From: Icerya purchasi
Lineage: Eukaryota > Arthropoda > Insecta > Hemiptera > Monophlebidae
NCBI GenBank assembly: GCA_039619475.1
Contig: CM077116.1
Location: 17,295,443-17,359,442 of the forward strand
Direction: 5' to 3'
DNA: 64,000 bases
Shown here: piece after piece, positions 46,744 through 57,115 of the stretch
Numbering within the stretch: position 1 is the first letter of the stretch
Layout of the letters: the number at the start of each line of letters is the position of its first letter
The notes under the pieces: model-generated
What the model saw: the letters and a program-made list of their open reading frames with translations, nothing else
What the model was told of the DNA's origin: nothing
The model's database searches: none
Position numbers and translations under genes: made by a program

Positions 46744-47761
46744 TTAACCCTTCTTACACAAGGTGTGTTCTAGTAGCATATCGCACAAGGCGGGTATTTT
46801 TTACCCGGTTCACAAATATATTTGTTTATAGCCGCAAGTATTTATTTTTAATGAAAATTTTAGTAATATACATATTGGGTACCATCAAAATATCAAACTT
46901 GCTCGCATTGTGTGACCACCCCCCTCACCAAAAAAAAAACATTTTGATTTCTGTAACACTTTTCTCCCCCCAGTGTGTACCACTGCTTCGATTCAGCTGA
47001 CGTTTTTGAAGTCTGTATTTTATGATTTGTGAATTGCACTAGGTATAAAATATCGATCACTTCATCGGTAATAAATAAAGCATGAATTTCAGCTAGATCC
47101 ACTAAACCAATTACTCGACCTTTAGAACCTGGAAAATGCTTTTTCGTAATATTTTTATTCGGTGTCTTCTCGGTATCTCTATACAAGGTTGTGTTTGGCC
47201 AAATGGTTTCTTCATTTTTTCCAATAACGAATTCCTTGATATCAGATTCTTGTAGCAGTTCATCTAAATGATCGTTATATTAGTACTAGCAGTGTAATTT
47301 CGTCATCAACAATATCGTTATATCGATAATTGAAGACGCATCTTTTTCAGAGTATGATTCTTCTAAATCGAATTCAGTATGCAGTCGTTCTAATTCCTTC
47401 AGAACATTTTCCGATGTACGTAGGTCATTTAAATTCATAACGAAACCGACTCGCATAGGATTTTACGAACAGAAGAAACAGCTGAAATCTCTATGAAGAA
47501 AACTGAACGTTGAAAAATATTACATAATTTTACACAACGTGGGTATTTTTTACTCGACTGCTAGACACTACTACAAATAAATATGATTTTTTTGTAAACA
47601 AAGCGATTTTTGCTGGATGTGAGGTGATTAATATCAACGTAAAGAGAATGTCACGAAAGAATCCTAAATGGCCGAGGCCAAATTTCAGCTCAATGCCGCG
47701 TAATAAGAACGCGAAGATTGATCGGGTCATTTTTACTCGGACCTTGTGTAAGAAGCGTTAA
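46744..47761 (-). mobile_element. Non-autonomous piggyBac-type element
   Basis: TTAA is present on both sides (46744-46747 and 47758-47761). The element 46748-47757 has 17-base terminal inverted repeats, CCCTTCTTACACAAGGT at the left and the complement of CGCTTCTTACACAAGGT at the right, with one mismatch. Subterminal GGGTATTTTTTAC motifs recur near both ends. TTAA target use and CCC-type termini are hallmarks of piggyBac. Inside, on the minus strand, only the N-terminal part of a transposase remains, so the element of about 1.0 kb depended on an enzyme supplied elsewhere. Confidence 0.8.
46893..47450 (-). pseudogene. piggyBac transposase N-terminal remnant
   Basis: On the minus strand an acidic N-terminus (LNDLRTSENVLKELERLHTE, then FDLEESYSEKD) starts near 47440. 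After a frame change, NEETIWPNTTLYRD and FPGSKGR lead to AEIHALFITDEVIDILYLVQ followed by FTNHKIQ. The last motif matches the F-F-x-D-E-M-I-D-x-I-V-x-x-T-N-x-x-I block that opens the transposase core. After about 30 more residues the frame ends, so the DDD catalytic domain and the C-terminal Cys-rich domain are missing. Frameshifts make it non-functional. Confidence 0.6.
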
Positions 47762-47984
47762 TGCTCCCCAATTTCAACAAGTGGATGGGGTAAGTATATT
47801 TTATATTATAATGTGTATAAAGGGGCAAGGTACTAGGATAGTTCTTTGCCAAGTATACCTTAAGTTAAGGGGTGAAATAAATATTCACATTTAAGTTAAA
47901 ATAAATCATCGTCGCCAGTAATCACCCTAGATACGGATATTATGATTAACATTTAATCTAACGATAATTTTGCAATTTTTTTCG

Positions 47985-48240
47985 TGGGAAGTGCGTACCG
48001 TGGTGGTTTCCCGTTATCTTCTACTGCATTTCCTATTAGGGTTTACTCCGTTAGCCGAAAGGACAACTGAGATTATAGGGCGCTCGAGACTGACATTTAA
48101 TATCCGTCTCGGGCAAATTGTCATGAGCAAGTTGCTGATGGCCTGCCGCTGTAGTGCAGTAAAAAGAAGCTTAATGATATTTATTTGTAGGCACATCTTG
48201 TTAAAATTTCTCCCTTTTCCTATCATCGATGTGTTCTGAC
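47985..48240 (-). pseudogene. RTE element 5'-region relic
   Basis: The segment GGGTTTACTCCGTTAGCCGA and flanking bases align by eye with 62528-62748 (GGGTTTACTCCCCTAGCCGA), the 5' region of the RTE element on the minus strand. The match includes TGCCGCTGT.GTGCAGT and a TTAA.GATATTTA segment at the far edge. Only the 5' untranslated or very N-terminal part is present. It is sandwiched between the piggyBac element and the minus-strand SINE copy. Confidence 0.6.
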
Positions 48241-48496
48241 TTCTACTTTAGTTTTCCAATTCAGCGCTAAACCGGCCGAAATAGAAAATTACCCGTGGTT
48301 GTTGTTTCGTTTCTCCATCGGTGAGACTAGTACTATTCGACGGTAACAGGCACTTGCTGGAGAAGGTGACTCTAGTGCCTCTCAGGGCAATAAAAATGTA
48401 GAATGCTTCACGGACGTTATATAAAATTTGCGAAAAAACAAATAATAAAATTATTCAACAGTCAGCTCTAAAAATTAACACAATTCCTTTTTGAAT

Positions 48497-48757
48497 AAAA
48501 AAAAAAAAAAGTAAAGTAAGTTCTATACCCTTGATAAATTATCATGGACTGTGAAGCTAAGGTTCGCAAAGTACTAAGTCTAATGGGGATCTAATGAGAA
48601 TACACCAGTTCCGTTCTCACGGCCAGCTTTAATTTCCCAAATTTCTCTGGTACCGAATTTAATTTCAGGCTGGGTAAAGCCGGGAACGACTTCGATCCAG
48701 AACGAGACAAGTGTCGAACTTGTGATCTCCGATTTGGTAGCCCCAAGTGCCTTTCAA
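48497..48757 (-). mobile_element. tRNA-derived SINE, minus copy
   Basis: The reverse complement reads GGCTACCAAATCGGAGATCA, then CAAGTTCGACACTTGTC (B-box region), then CAGCCTGAAATTAAATTCGG and TACCAGAGAAATTTGGGAAA, and ends with AAGGGTATAGAACTTACTTT plus a poly(T)-like run. It matches the + copy at 46457-46725 across the body and tail but is truncated before the A-box. The tail carries ACTT-type repeats in both copies, which marks the family's 3' end. Confidence 0.7.
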
Positions 48758-48759
48758 AA

Positions 48760-50985
48760 AAGGCGCGTTAAAATTTTTCTGTCTAGTAAGCCATTGTAGA
48801 CCAGCTTACATTCGACACTGAAACAAATACGAATTGTTAATGTAAAAACAAAATATAATAAAGGAATGTTCGGGTATTTAATGGACATAAATAACGATCC
48901 GCTTAATTCTGGGAAACTGAAAGATGGCAATTTATTTATTGTTCAGTCCAGATGTTAATAAACAGCCAATAACACGAATAATATGCAAAATACGCTGTAT
49001 CTGGCCATCCACCTATGATCACTTTTAATATTGTTTAATTCCGAATCACCTATATCAGCGACTTAAGTCTAATCGGCCTATATGGGCGCCGTGTAGTGAC
49101 TCTTACGTGACATTTTGCACGTACTGCGTTAAAGTTTAGACAACTCATCAAAACATACGGAAACGAAGAGAGCGATAGTTGAGACGTAGGATCAGTTAGA
49201 CGGTGACATCAACAAAGGTTTGAATTGAATTTGACGGATGTGATCGAAACTGAAAGGTTAGCGAAATAATTAACATTAATGACGTGCCGGGGGAGTAGGT
49301 TCTTACGTAATATAAAGGCTTTTGTAAAAATGTTCGGCACTAGACGTAATTACAGATATTTATTAGGGAGGCGTTTAGGTTGTTAAAGAGAATTCGAGCT
49401 GATATAAGTGTACAACCAACCAGTCAACCTCGTTTCTAAATCGATGGAATTTCCGCTTCTTAGTGATTTTTATGCTGAAATTTTGACTGCAGGGTTCCCA
49501 AATCAATATAAATAAAACGATGTATCTGAATCTCAGGACGACGGGAGGACGAGGTGGCCAGTTAGTCTCTGATGAGAGTGTGATGGAAATAAAGAAATAA
49601 CGAAACACCAGGTGGAAGCAGCGATCGCACCTTTAAACACAGAAGAAAAGGTTGATGAATGAACTGGTGAAGGATGTCAGGAGCGTTAAAAAACGAAGTT
49701 CTGCAAGACATACGACTCGCAGTGACATAAGGCGCAGAGATATACGGTCCACCAAAACGAAAACAAGAACAACAGTCGAAGAGAGAATGAGAAAACTGAG
49801 GCGGATGTTGTTATTACAGTAAGAAAGGGAATAAAAAATGAATTTATTGATAAAAGTAACAGAAATAATAAAATTTAAGAGAAAAAATTTCAACGTTTAG
49901 GGTACGAGGACGTCGGAAAAAAAATTGGAAATATTCAAGTGTAGGGTAATAGGGATAAAGGAAAACGGAATAAACGTCGATATGCAAGAAACGAATTAAA
50001 TGTAAGAATGGCTGAACGTAAAAGGAAATGGAAAAAAGTGACGAAAAATCCCACCTAGACTAGCTGAAGAAGAAGCGCGCTGCAAGTGTATCACAATTAA
50101 TTTATTTCATATTACTCTTGATTACGTTTATTGAGAGGCAACGGCAGTACTGAACAGAGAAGTATGAACATCACTGTGTTGTTGGACTAATTTGCTTAAA
50201 AACGTTAATTATATAGAGAAAAATCTTCCTGACGTACAGCATTTTTATCTTTAATTTTATTTTCGGTATCGCTTGTTTTGTAGATAACTTCGGCATACAA
50301 CGGGATTTAGAGAATGTAAAACAGATACTATTTTCTCGATTAATTAATAGCGATTTGAATCAGAAAAATTATTTATAAAAAATCCGATATAAAATAACGT
50401 ATAATGTTTTGCTTTCTTTTTGATTAAGAAGAATGGTTGGGACCAGTTGAGAGTAGAAAATTAATTGTACTTTTAATTTTATGCAGTTATTTTCATTAGC
50501 TTTTGTATTTTTAGAATAAAAAAGAAAGATCAGACTTAGAGGAAGAACCACAGTTTGAGCTATGTGATATTTCATGAGCTGATAAGGAGTTTCAAGAGGG
50601 TGTGCAAGATGATGGCTCTCTAAGTGTCACACTTTATGCATTGGATAGAAATGTGTAATAGAACACTAAAGTTTTACGAGAGAAACGCGCCAATGATTAA
50701 TTTTGTCTTCTTCAAAATAATTAGGTCAAGTTTACATGACAAACTGCCCGTATTTCGCCTTAGTCAATTGCTAAAGGGGGGACGACAAAATCGATGTTCA
50801 CTCGGAACGGAATTTTATTTCGGGGCTCTTTATTATTTTATTTATTTTTTTACTTTTCTAAACTTTGAAGAAGAGAATAATCAAATAAGGCCAAGTAAAA
50901 AAGAGGAGAAAAAGGAAAAAAATGGAAATCAAAAATTAATATAGTTGTTCCTTCGGTAGTTAATTTGATCTTAAGCAATTATTCT
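48760..50985. other. Non-coding stretch, possible old transposon sequence
   Basis: The part at 49560-50080 has a formerly coding look on the + strand (basic and Glu-rich peptides) that may be a very decayed non-LTR element, but I could not match it to a defined motif. The rest is AT-rich with no supported feature. Confidence 0.35.
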
Positions 50986-52473
50986 GTCCCTCCTGTTAGT
51001 CATTGCTGTTGTTATTTAGGCGCATTTCTGAACGACCGTCTGTCTTTTTATGAACACATTAATCATTTATCCTGAATGAATAAACGTTTTATTACTCGTA
51101 CGATCATTCTCATCGTACATGCACATTTTTACTTTGCTATGTAAGTCACTTATTCCACCTAGGTTGAATTTTCTATTGCTTCTTTATCTAAACCTCTCCT
51201 TTTAAAATTTGATCACATATAAAATTCTTATTTTTCTCTTTGTTCCGCTGCTCTTAAACCTGCTTCAGTTTCTGCCATATTATTTGAATTCCGAAATCAT
51301 ATTCATTCGTACATCCATATTATTTGAATCCGAAAATCTTTCTTTAGTACATCCATATCTAGGCTCTTTAATTACACGACTTCTTCTTTTTTTCTTCTAA
51401 AATTATGGTTACTTATTGCTCAATCTTTCACAAGTGGCCCTTCGCTGCTAATAAAATTCCAGTTTTAGCGTTCACTTCCGTTAGTCTTACGCATTTGTTT
51501 TTCCTTACACGCTATGATAAATTTCCATACTTGTTCCTTCCACCCGTATTTTTAATGTTAAACACAAGTTTCTTCCCCATCCTATAATTAAATCTGAATT
51601 TTCTTCGGTTTTAAATTTCCTAAATTCTAATCATGCCATTGTTTTTACGGATGGTTGTGACTAATGAACTTAGTGCTTTCCTTGCTTTTCCTTCCTACGA
51701 TTATTCTGAATCTTTTAAACTTTCTTCCTTCTGCTCTATCTTCACTGTTGTATCTACAACTGTCCTTCGTGCAATTCTTTTCATTTTTTCCTTTTCCATC
51801 CTTTGCGATAAATTTTTTTTCATATCTGATTTTGACAAGCGCCTTAAAAGCATTTTCTTCTCTTTATCACTACTTTTTTTACCATCCTTTTATTCTTCTT
51901 ATTTGCAATCTAATTCATCATTTTTTCCCTTGCTCTCCGATTCAATTCAAACAGAGAGATCTACTTTGATATTCACGCCGGAATTGGCGGAAATTAAATG
52001 TAAATGTCTCGATTCTTTGGTTTGCTTGAAGGTGCTCTCAATGGAGGGAACTTTCTCGCTCGCAATATGTATTATCTATCGAAATATTTTCGCTTCAAAC
52101 ACTACGGAATTATATATTATTCTTCCTTCTTTTCCATTTCTAATTTCTTTTATCTTTCTATTCAGTCTTCAATTTTATAGTCTTACACTTTTTTCCTCTT
52201 TGCCGTTGCCAAATTATTATAGTTTTCTCCTTTCGTTATTTTATCTCCTTTATTGTCTTATATCATCTCTGCATTGTTCTTTTCGATTCAACGATATGAT
52301 GCTTCCTATTTTCATATTTTTCCTTATCTGTCTTTTTTTCCTCTTTTATTCGTTCTATCTTACAGTAACCCAAATTTTAATTTGCTATGTTAATTTTGGT
52401 CTAATCTATATGTAAACTAGATTGATTGGGTTGTTGCTCTTAGCACATCCCTCTCCCACAAAAAAAAAAAAAA
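50985..52473 (+). mobile_element. RNase H-bearing non-LTR retrotransposon, longest copy
   Basis: Near 51010 the + strand reads YLGAFLNDRLSFYEHINHLS, the reverse-transcriptase thumb motif (Y-L-G-x-x-L-D-x-x-L-x-W-x-x-H-I). It is followed after stops by SAALKPASVSAILFE, which fits the region after the thumb. Near 51635, VFTDG opens RNase H, followed by SAFLAFPSYDYSESFKLSSF and CSIFT, as in the copy at 25760. The remainder is T-rich and decayed, ending in a poly(A) run at 52459-52471. A 260-codon open frame at 51633-52415 runs through this, but most of it is low-complexity translation of T-rich sequence. The element is 5' truncated within the reverse transcriptase and has many stops. Confidence 0.6.
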
Positions 52474-52479
52474 TCTGAT

Positions 52480-54165
52480 CTTTACTTGTTTCTGCCGAGC
52501 AAAAAGATAAACTTTGTGCTTTGTTGCAGCCTCTACTAGTTGGTTAGGCGGAGGTGTTTCGTTAAAGTAGAATTTGCTTTGAATCTAATTGTTACAAACT
52601 AAAAATATGGAAAATTATCGCCATTTGCACTAATTTAATGTCCATAATTGATACGAGTTCAAAAACTAGGAAAAAAGTAAATAAAGAAACAAAAAAAGGG
52701 GAACAACATACTGTTTCGAATGTTTTTATTAAAATGATAAATATGACAAAAAAAGCTATTACGTGTTGTAACGAAAGGTATTATATAAGTTGAAAATCCG
52801 GTTGCCTGAACTCTATTAAAGGGTACAGAGCATTAAAAAAATAATATTTTTTGCCATTTATTTAACTGTTTTTTTTTCCATTACAGCTAATATGGTCTTT
52901 ATTTATGTTACGTCGGTGTTGTGATCAAAAGAATTTATTTACTTTTTTTTAAATTCGTTTTCTTTTTCTGACTTACATCATGTCCCAACGTATTTTTCTC
53001 TTTTTCCCTCGACCGTGTAAAATGCACATTTACAATTTAAAGAAGAAACTGACGAGTGTAGGAAGTTATTAGGGTCAATATACCTGGAAAATAGTGCAGT
53101 CAATATCGGCTGATGACGAAGCGTGAATTCTCATTGTGTACGAAGATTTTTTTAGTTAGACATCGTTTTCTTTTTCCCGGTATCGATGTTTTTTTAATCG
53201 ATCGTAACCGAACTGTCTGAGACGGTGTATCTAATGTAAAATCGACTATAATGTAATCGATTTTCGTACATAGATCGATGAACTAGATCGTACCTTTTCT
53301 TCGGTTGGCACTGAGTTTTTATCGCTTATTTACTTATTCATTTATTCATTTTTAATCGTATAAAATACTTTTTAACAGTTGACGTAATTCTAACAGCTAC
53401 GGATAAATAGAGAAAAAGTCTTTTTTACCTTTTCACTCGCGCATCTTTTTATAACTCAATTAAAATTTTAAAAAAAAGAACAAAAAGAAAGAAAAAAGCA
53501 ACAAAAACAAATGTCCCCGCTCATTGATTACATTTATAGTTTAATCTTCGCTATTATCTTTGGGCTGTTTCTTTTTTTCTTATTTTTCTGTTGCGGTCAA
53601 ATTTTTCAGTCAGTTTTCATATCTCAAGACGGGAGACACTGGTAGTGTGAAAACCGAATAAAATGTGTTCAAGAGTTCTGGCAATGATATCTGACAACAA
53701 TGTAAAATTGCTGAGCAACAAAGATTTGTGGAAAATACGACTCGAATTACAAGCTATAAAGATTGTATAAATTCAGAAATCACGGGCGAAGTAGTATAAA
53801 TGTGAAAATCAGTTCGCTTTCTCGTTCGGAGAAAATAACTTCTTCTTCTTCTTCTTCTTCTTCTTTGATTGACGTGCTGTGTACTGCCGCCTAAGCCAGA
53901 GGCACGGATAAAGTAAGAGTTAAACGGAGTGGAATAGGTTAGTGATCTTGAGGAAACGTCTCCGTTCAATTTTGTCGTGACGATCAGACAGGATTTCGGG
54001 AAGGTTGGACGACTGAAAAATTTGTGCTAATATTGCATTAAATTAGAAAAGTATGAGTTCGATTTGTACATGCTATTTTAGGATTATAAATATACCTGTT
54101 TACTGATAAAATTATTTACAATTATAATTACTAACTATATATATGTTGCTTACCACCTATTATCC
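52480..54165. other. AT-rich non-coding stretch
   Basis: Contains a (TTC)n tract at 53839-53865. No gene, RNA or element boundary is supported. Confidence 0.5.
53839..53865. repeat. (TTC)n microsatellite
   Basis: About nine TTC repeats, visible directly. Confidence 0.92.
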
Positions 54166-54189
54166 GCACTGCAATGCAATAAAATAATT

Positions 54190-54520
54190 CAAATGATACG
54201 GTATTATCACAGGTTGTAGCACATAAAAATCGTTGTAATGAAAAAGATTTAAATTTAATTGTGAACCTATGAAACTAGCATATTATCTTTTCAAATCAGA
54301 AGTTCCACATACAACAAGGAATTGGTCAGATTTAGTGTTAACAGCAGAACAGGTAGATGAATCTAATCAATTATTTAGCAATGTACAACCTTTTCCCCCA
54401 AAATGCTCATTGGTTGTCATCCACAACAACCACTGATTTTTTAAAATCATTTGGTAAAAGTTTACATCGTTTAACAATAAAAAAGTTGCAAAATTTTGTT
54501 TTTGAATAGATTTTCTCCAA
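54190..54520 (+). pseudogene. hAT transposase fragment (ZMYM/DUF4371 type)
   Basis: The + strand reads VVAHKNRCNEKDLNLIVN, then MKLAYYLFKSEVPHTTRNWS followed by DLVLTAEQVDE, then after a one-base shift NAHWLSSTTTTDFLKSFGKS followed by LHRLTIKKLQ. This matches the hAT DUF4371 region, where a K-x-A/x-Y-x-L-x-K-x-E-I-x-H-T-T block precedes N-A-x-Y-x-S-x-x-x-x-x-x-x-L-x-S-x-x. A frameshift and stop make it non-functional. No terminal repeats could be assigned. It may or may not be related to the hAT insertion starting at 55258. Confidence 0.6.
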
Positions 54521-54524
54521 TCAA

Positions 54525-55249
54525 AACGACAATACACACATATATATATATATATTTATATAAGGTAATCGAGCCTTGTTCAGATTTATGTCGAATTTAC
54601 AGATAAATCAAAGTATATCTATGAGTTTCACAAATATTTAAAAATAAAGCAATTACACACAATGGCATATCTCTATTTTTCAATTTTGAATGTGCATTTT
54701 AGTTTATGAAATACTTAAAATCACCAAGTAAATATCGTAAGTAAATTTAATTCATTGCGGAACATAATTTTCCTATTTAAGATGGTAAATAGGCGAATTA
54801 TTGTTTATTCACTATTAAATCCGAAATAAAAGAATTCAAAATTCTTAAGCCAGAGATATTATGACCAATCTGCATGACCTGTGTTTTCTTATTAAATTTT
54901 ATTTTTTTCCCAAAAATTTGAAAAAAGTAATTACCTCAGAAATATAATATTCTGGTTTATGAATTTGAAATTTTTTCTTATCACCAAAACGAACACTAGA
55001 ATTTTCCCAGCAATAAGACCTCGACCAATTGATTCACAGACCTTAAAAAGCTACAATTCGTGAATTTCGTCAAAATCGTTAGAACCACTCTCAACGATCA
55101 TACTGTAAACATTTGTACTTACATCAAAACAACAAAACCAATGCATTATACATTATAGTATTTTTTTCTTTTTAAAATGATGCACAAAATGTTCGTCTCA
55201 AAATATCAGTAAAATCAGTATCATTTGTAAAACGGTTTTAAATTACAAT
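54525..55249. other. AT-rich non-coding stretch
   Basis: A short (TA)n tract lies near 54538-54556. No feature is supported; it may be the decayed remainder of the hAT relic to its left. Confidence 0.45.
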
Positions 55250-55930
55250 ATTTTATCCAAGGCCGTGTCAACGATGGGTGGGTGGGGTGGAGAGTAAAAC
55301 CCCTCCATTAGAACTGAAATAACTATTATAAATACACAAAAATCTGAAAAAAATTAAAAATAAATATTGATGATTTTTTAGTGTTCTTACATTAAAAAAA
55401 AGAAAAGAAAAATATGCTCCATATTTTTAGGTATTTTATTAATATTTTATGCAAAATTTTTTTATTACGAGTGTAATCAATAACATACTTAATTTTTATG
55501 GTAAGCGCCTATATAGACGGCACCAGTTCATTTTTGGTCATAATTTTAGTTCGTTCATTTAGTTCATTTTTGGTCAATTTCAGTTCGTTCATTTTCATTG
55601 TTATTTACAAAATAATATGTTAGTAACATTTAAAATGGTACCGAAAAAATTAAATACTTTAAAGGGAATATTTTAAAAGTAACGAACATACTTAAAAGCC
55701 ACGTCCCATTTTTTGCCGAACTTTTGAAATTACATTTAACACCGCCGACCTGCCGGCCACACCGAAATTGTAATGTGCTGGTGTTAAGAGTTAACAAATT
55801 CTGACACGCGAGCATACCCTAAAGTATATAAGAAACGAAAACTTTGTAAAAAAAAAATTTGCGCAGAAGTAGGTAGAAATAAATGAAGTAGAAAAAAATG
55901 AAGTATAAAAAAAAAAGTGAAAAAATTAAC

Positions 55931-56052
55931 CTGAAATACGGAAGAACCCGATGTTTGATGTAATATTGGACTATTTCTTCTTCCGTATACCGCATTAACT
56001 GGTAAAACATGGGTTCACACGAAGCGTCGCAGAATACAATTTCAGCGGGCAT
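55931..56052 (-). other. Exon-like segment B inside the hAT element
   Basis: A minus-strand frame starting at ATG 56050-56052 reads MPAEIVFCDASCEPMFYQLM, then RYTEEEIVQYYIKHRVLPYF, and reaches a CAG-GTTAAT donor-like site (exon end at 55931). It parallels segment A at 56517-56620, with the shared EE..I..YYIKHRVLP.F core. The protein is not one I recognise. It may be a captured host-gene exon duplicated in the element, or a remnant of the element's own gene. Confidence 0.35.
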
Positions 56053-56516
56053 ACTTACGGCTATTGAAAATGCAAATCAGAGAATATAAAAGCAGTCAGA
56101 CGAGAACAGTAGAAAGTGGCAGCCAGTAAATAAAAATATATTTAAAAAGGAAATAAACAAGCCACCAAACCAAACCAACAGTCAGACGTAGCAGCCAGTA
56201 AATAAAAGTAAATAAAAAACAATTAATTTAAATTATTTTGAAATAAATTAATAAGTTGAAATGAACTAAAAGGTAGTGACGACGTATATGAACTACAACA
56301 GCGCAAAACGAACATGAATTGGTGCCCTGAATATAACAGTTTACCAGTGAAATATCGGAAAGGGAATATTTTGAAAATAAGGAACACGTACGATCACATG
56401 ACGAACAAACTCTACACAGGAAATGATACTTTTTAAATAAATTTAAAAAATACCGCAAAAATAGACAAGAAAAATGATACTTTGAAAAGGAAAAAAAAAG
56501 AAAAAAGTGTAAAAAC

Positions 56517-56623
56517 CTGAAAAAAGGAAGAACCCGATGTTTTATGTAAAATTTGATGGCATCTTCTTCGGCAAATGCCATCAAATCAAAACGGTCTATT
56601 ACAAACGTCGTCACATAAATCAA
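56517..56623 (-). other. Exon-like segment A inside the hAT element
   Basis: A minus-strand frame (ATG 56621-56623) includes VIDRFDLMAFAEEDAIKFYI, then KHRVLPFF, and ends at CAG-GTTTTT. The last 20 or so bases of the segment (CATCGGGTTCTTCC...TTCAG) are nearly identical to segment B, including the donor-like junction, and the flanking intron-like sequence is repeated as well. Confidence 0.35.
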
Positions 56624-57115
56624 TCTCCATTGCGAAAATAAAGGGGAACAAGCCAGAACGTACGGGAATTATTTTAATAAAAACAATTACATTAAATATT
56701 AATATAAGAAATTTACATACCTCGAATCCGAATATATAAATGAGTAAATCCAAATTGAAATGAAAGTGAAATGAAAGAATATAAAAACAGTCAGACGAGA
56801 GCAGTAGAAAGTAGCAGCTAGTAAATAGAAATATAATTAAAAAGAAAACAAACAAGCCACCAAACCAACGGTCAGACAAGAGTAGTAGAAAGTGACAGCC
56901 AGTAAATAAAAGTAAATAAAAATAAATAAAAATAAAAATAAATAAACAAGCCACCAAACAAAAATAAACCTCAAGAGATGAACTAAATGATCTGTAAAGA
57001 CGGAAAATGAACTGATGCCGACTATCTAGACGCTTACCGAAAAATGTATTGTTATTTATTAAATAAATATGCAAAAAAAATCCCCCCTTCTTCTGGGCAC
57101 GGCCCTGATTTTATC

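Larger units (their letters stand above)
55250..57115. mobile_element. Non-autonomous hAT element with 8-bp target duplication
   Basis: The element occupies 55258-57107 and is flanked by the perfect 8-base direct repeat ATTTTATC (55250-55257 and 57108-57115), the target size of the hAT superfamily. The termini are CAAGGCCGTG at the left and the complement of CAGGGCCGTG at the right. A second inverted pair lies inside: GGTAAGCGCCTATATAGACG (near 55500) against GGTAAGCGTCTAGATAGTCG (near 57040, complement), each followed by a GTTCATTTT segment. No transposase motif is visible. The interior, on the minus strand, contains duplicated blocks including two exon-like segments and repeats of a TTTATTTACTGGCTGCCACT / TTCTCGTCTGACTG unit. 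Confidence 0.8.

Noticed and set aside
49560..50080. Possible RTE or other non-LTR coding relic on the + strand
   Set aside because: Peptides are basic and Glu-rich but no motif in a defined order could be matched.
51633..52415. 260-codon + strand frame that looks like a membrane protein
   Set aside because: Only the first ~60 codons correspond to a decayed RNase H; the rest is low-complexity translation of a T-rich retrotransposon region.
56586..57074. 162-codon minus-strand frame resembling a multi-span membrane protein
   Set aside because: It is a translation of T-rich repeated sequence inside the hAT element, without conserved features.
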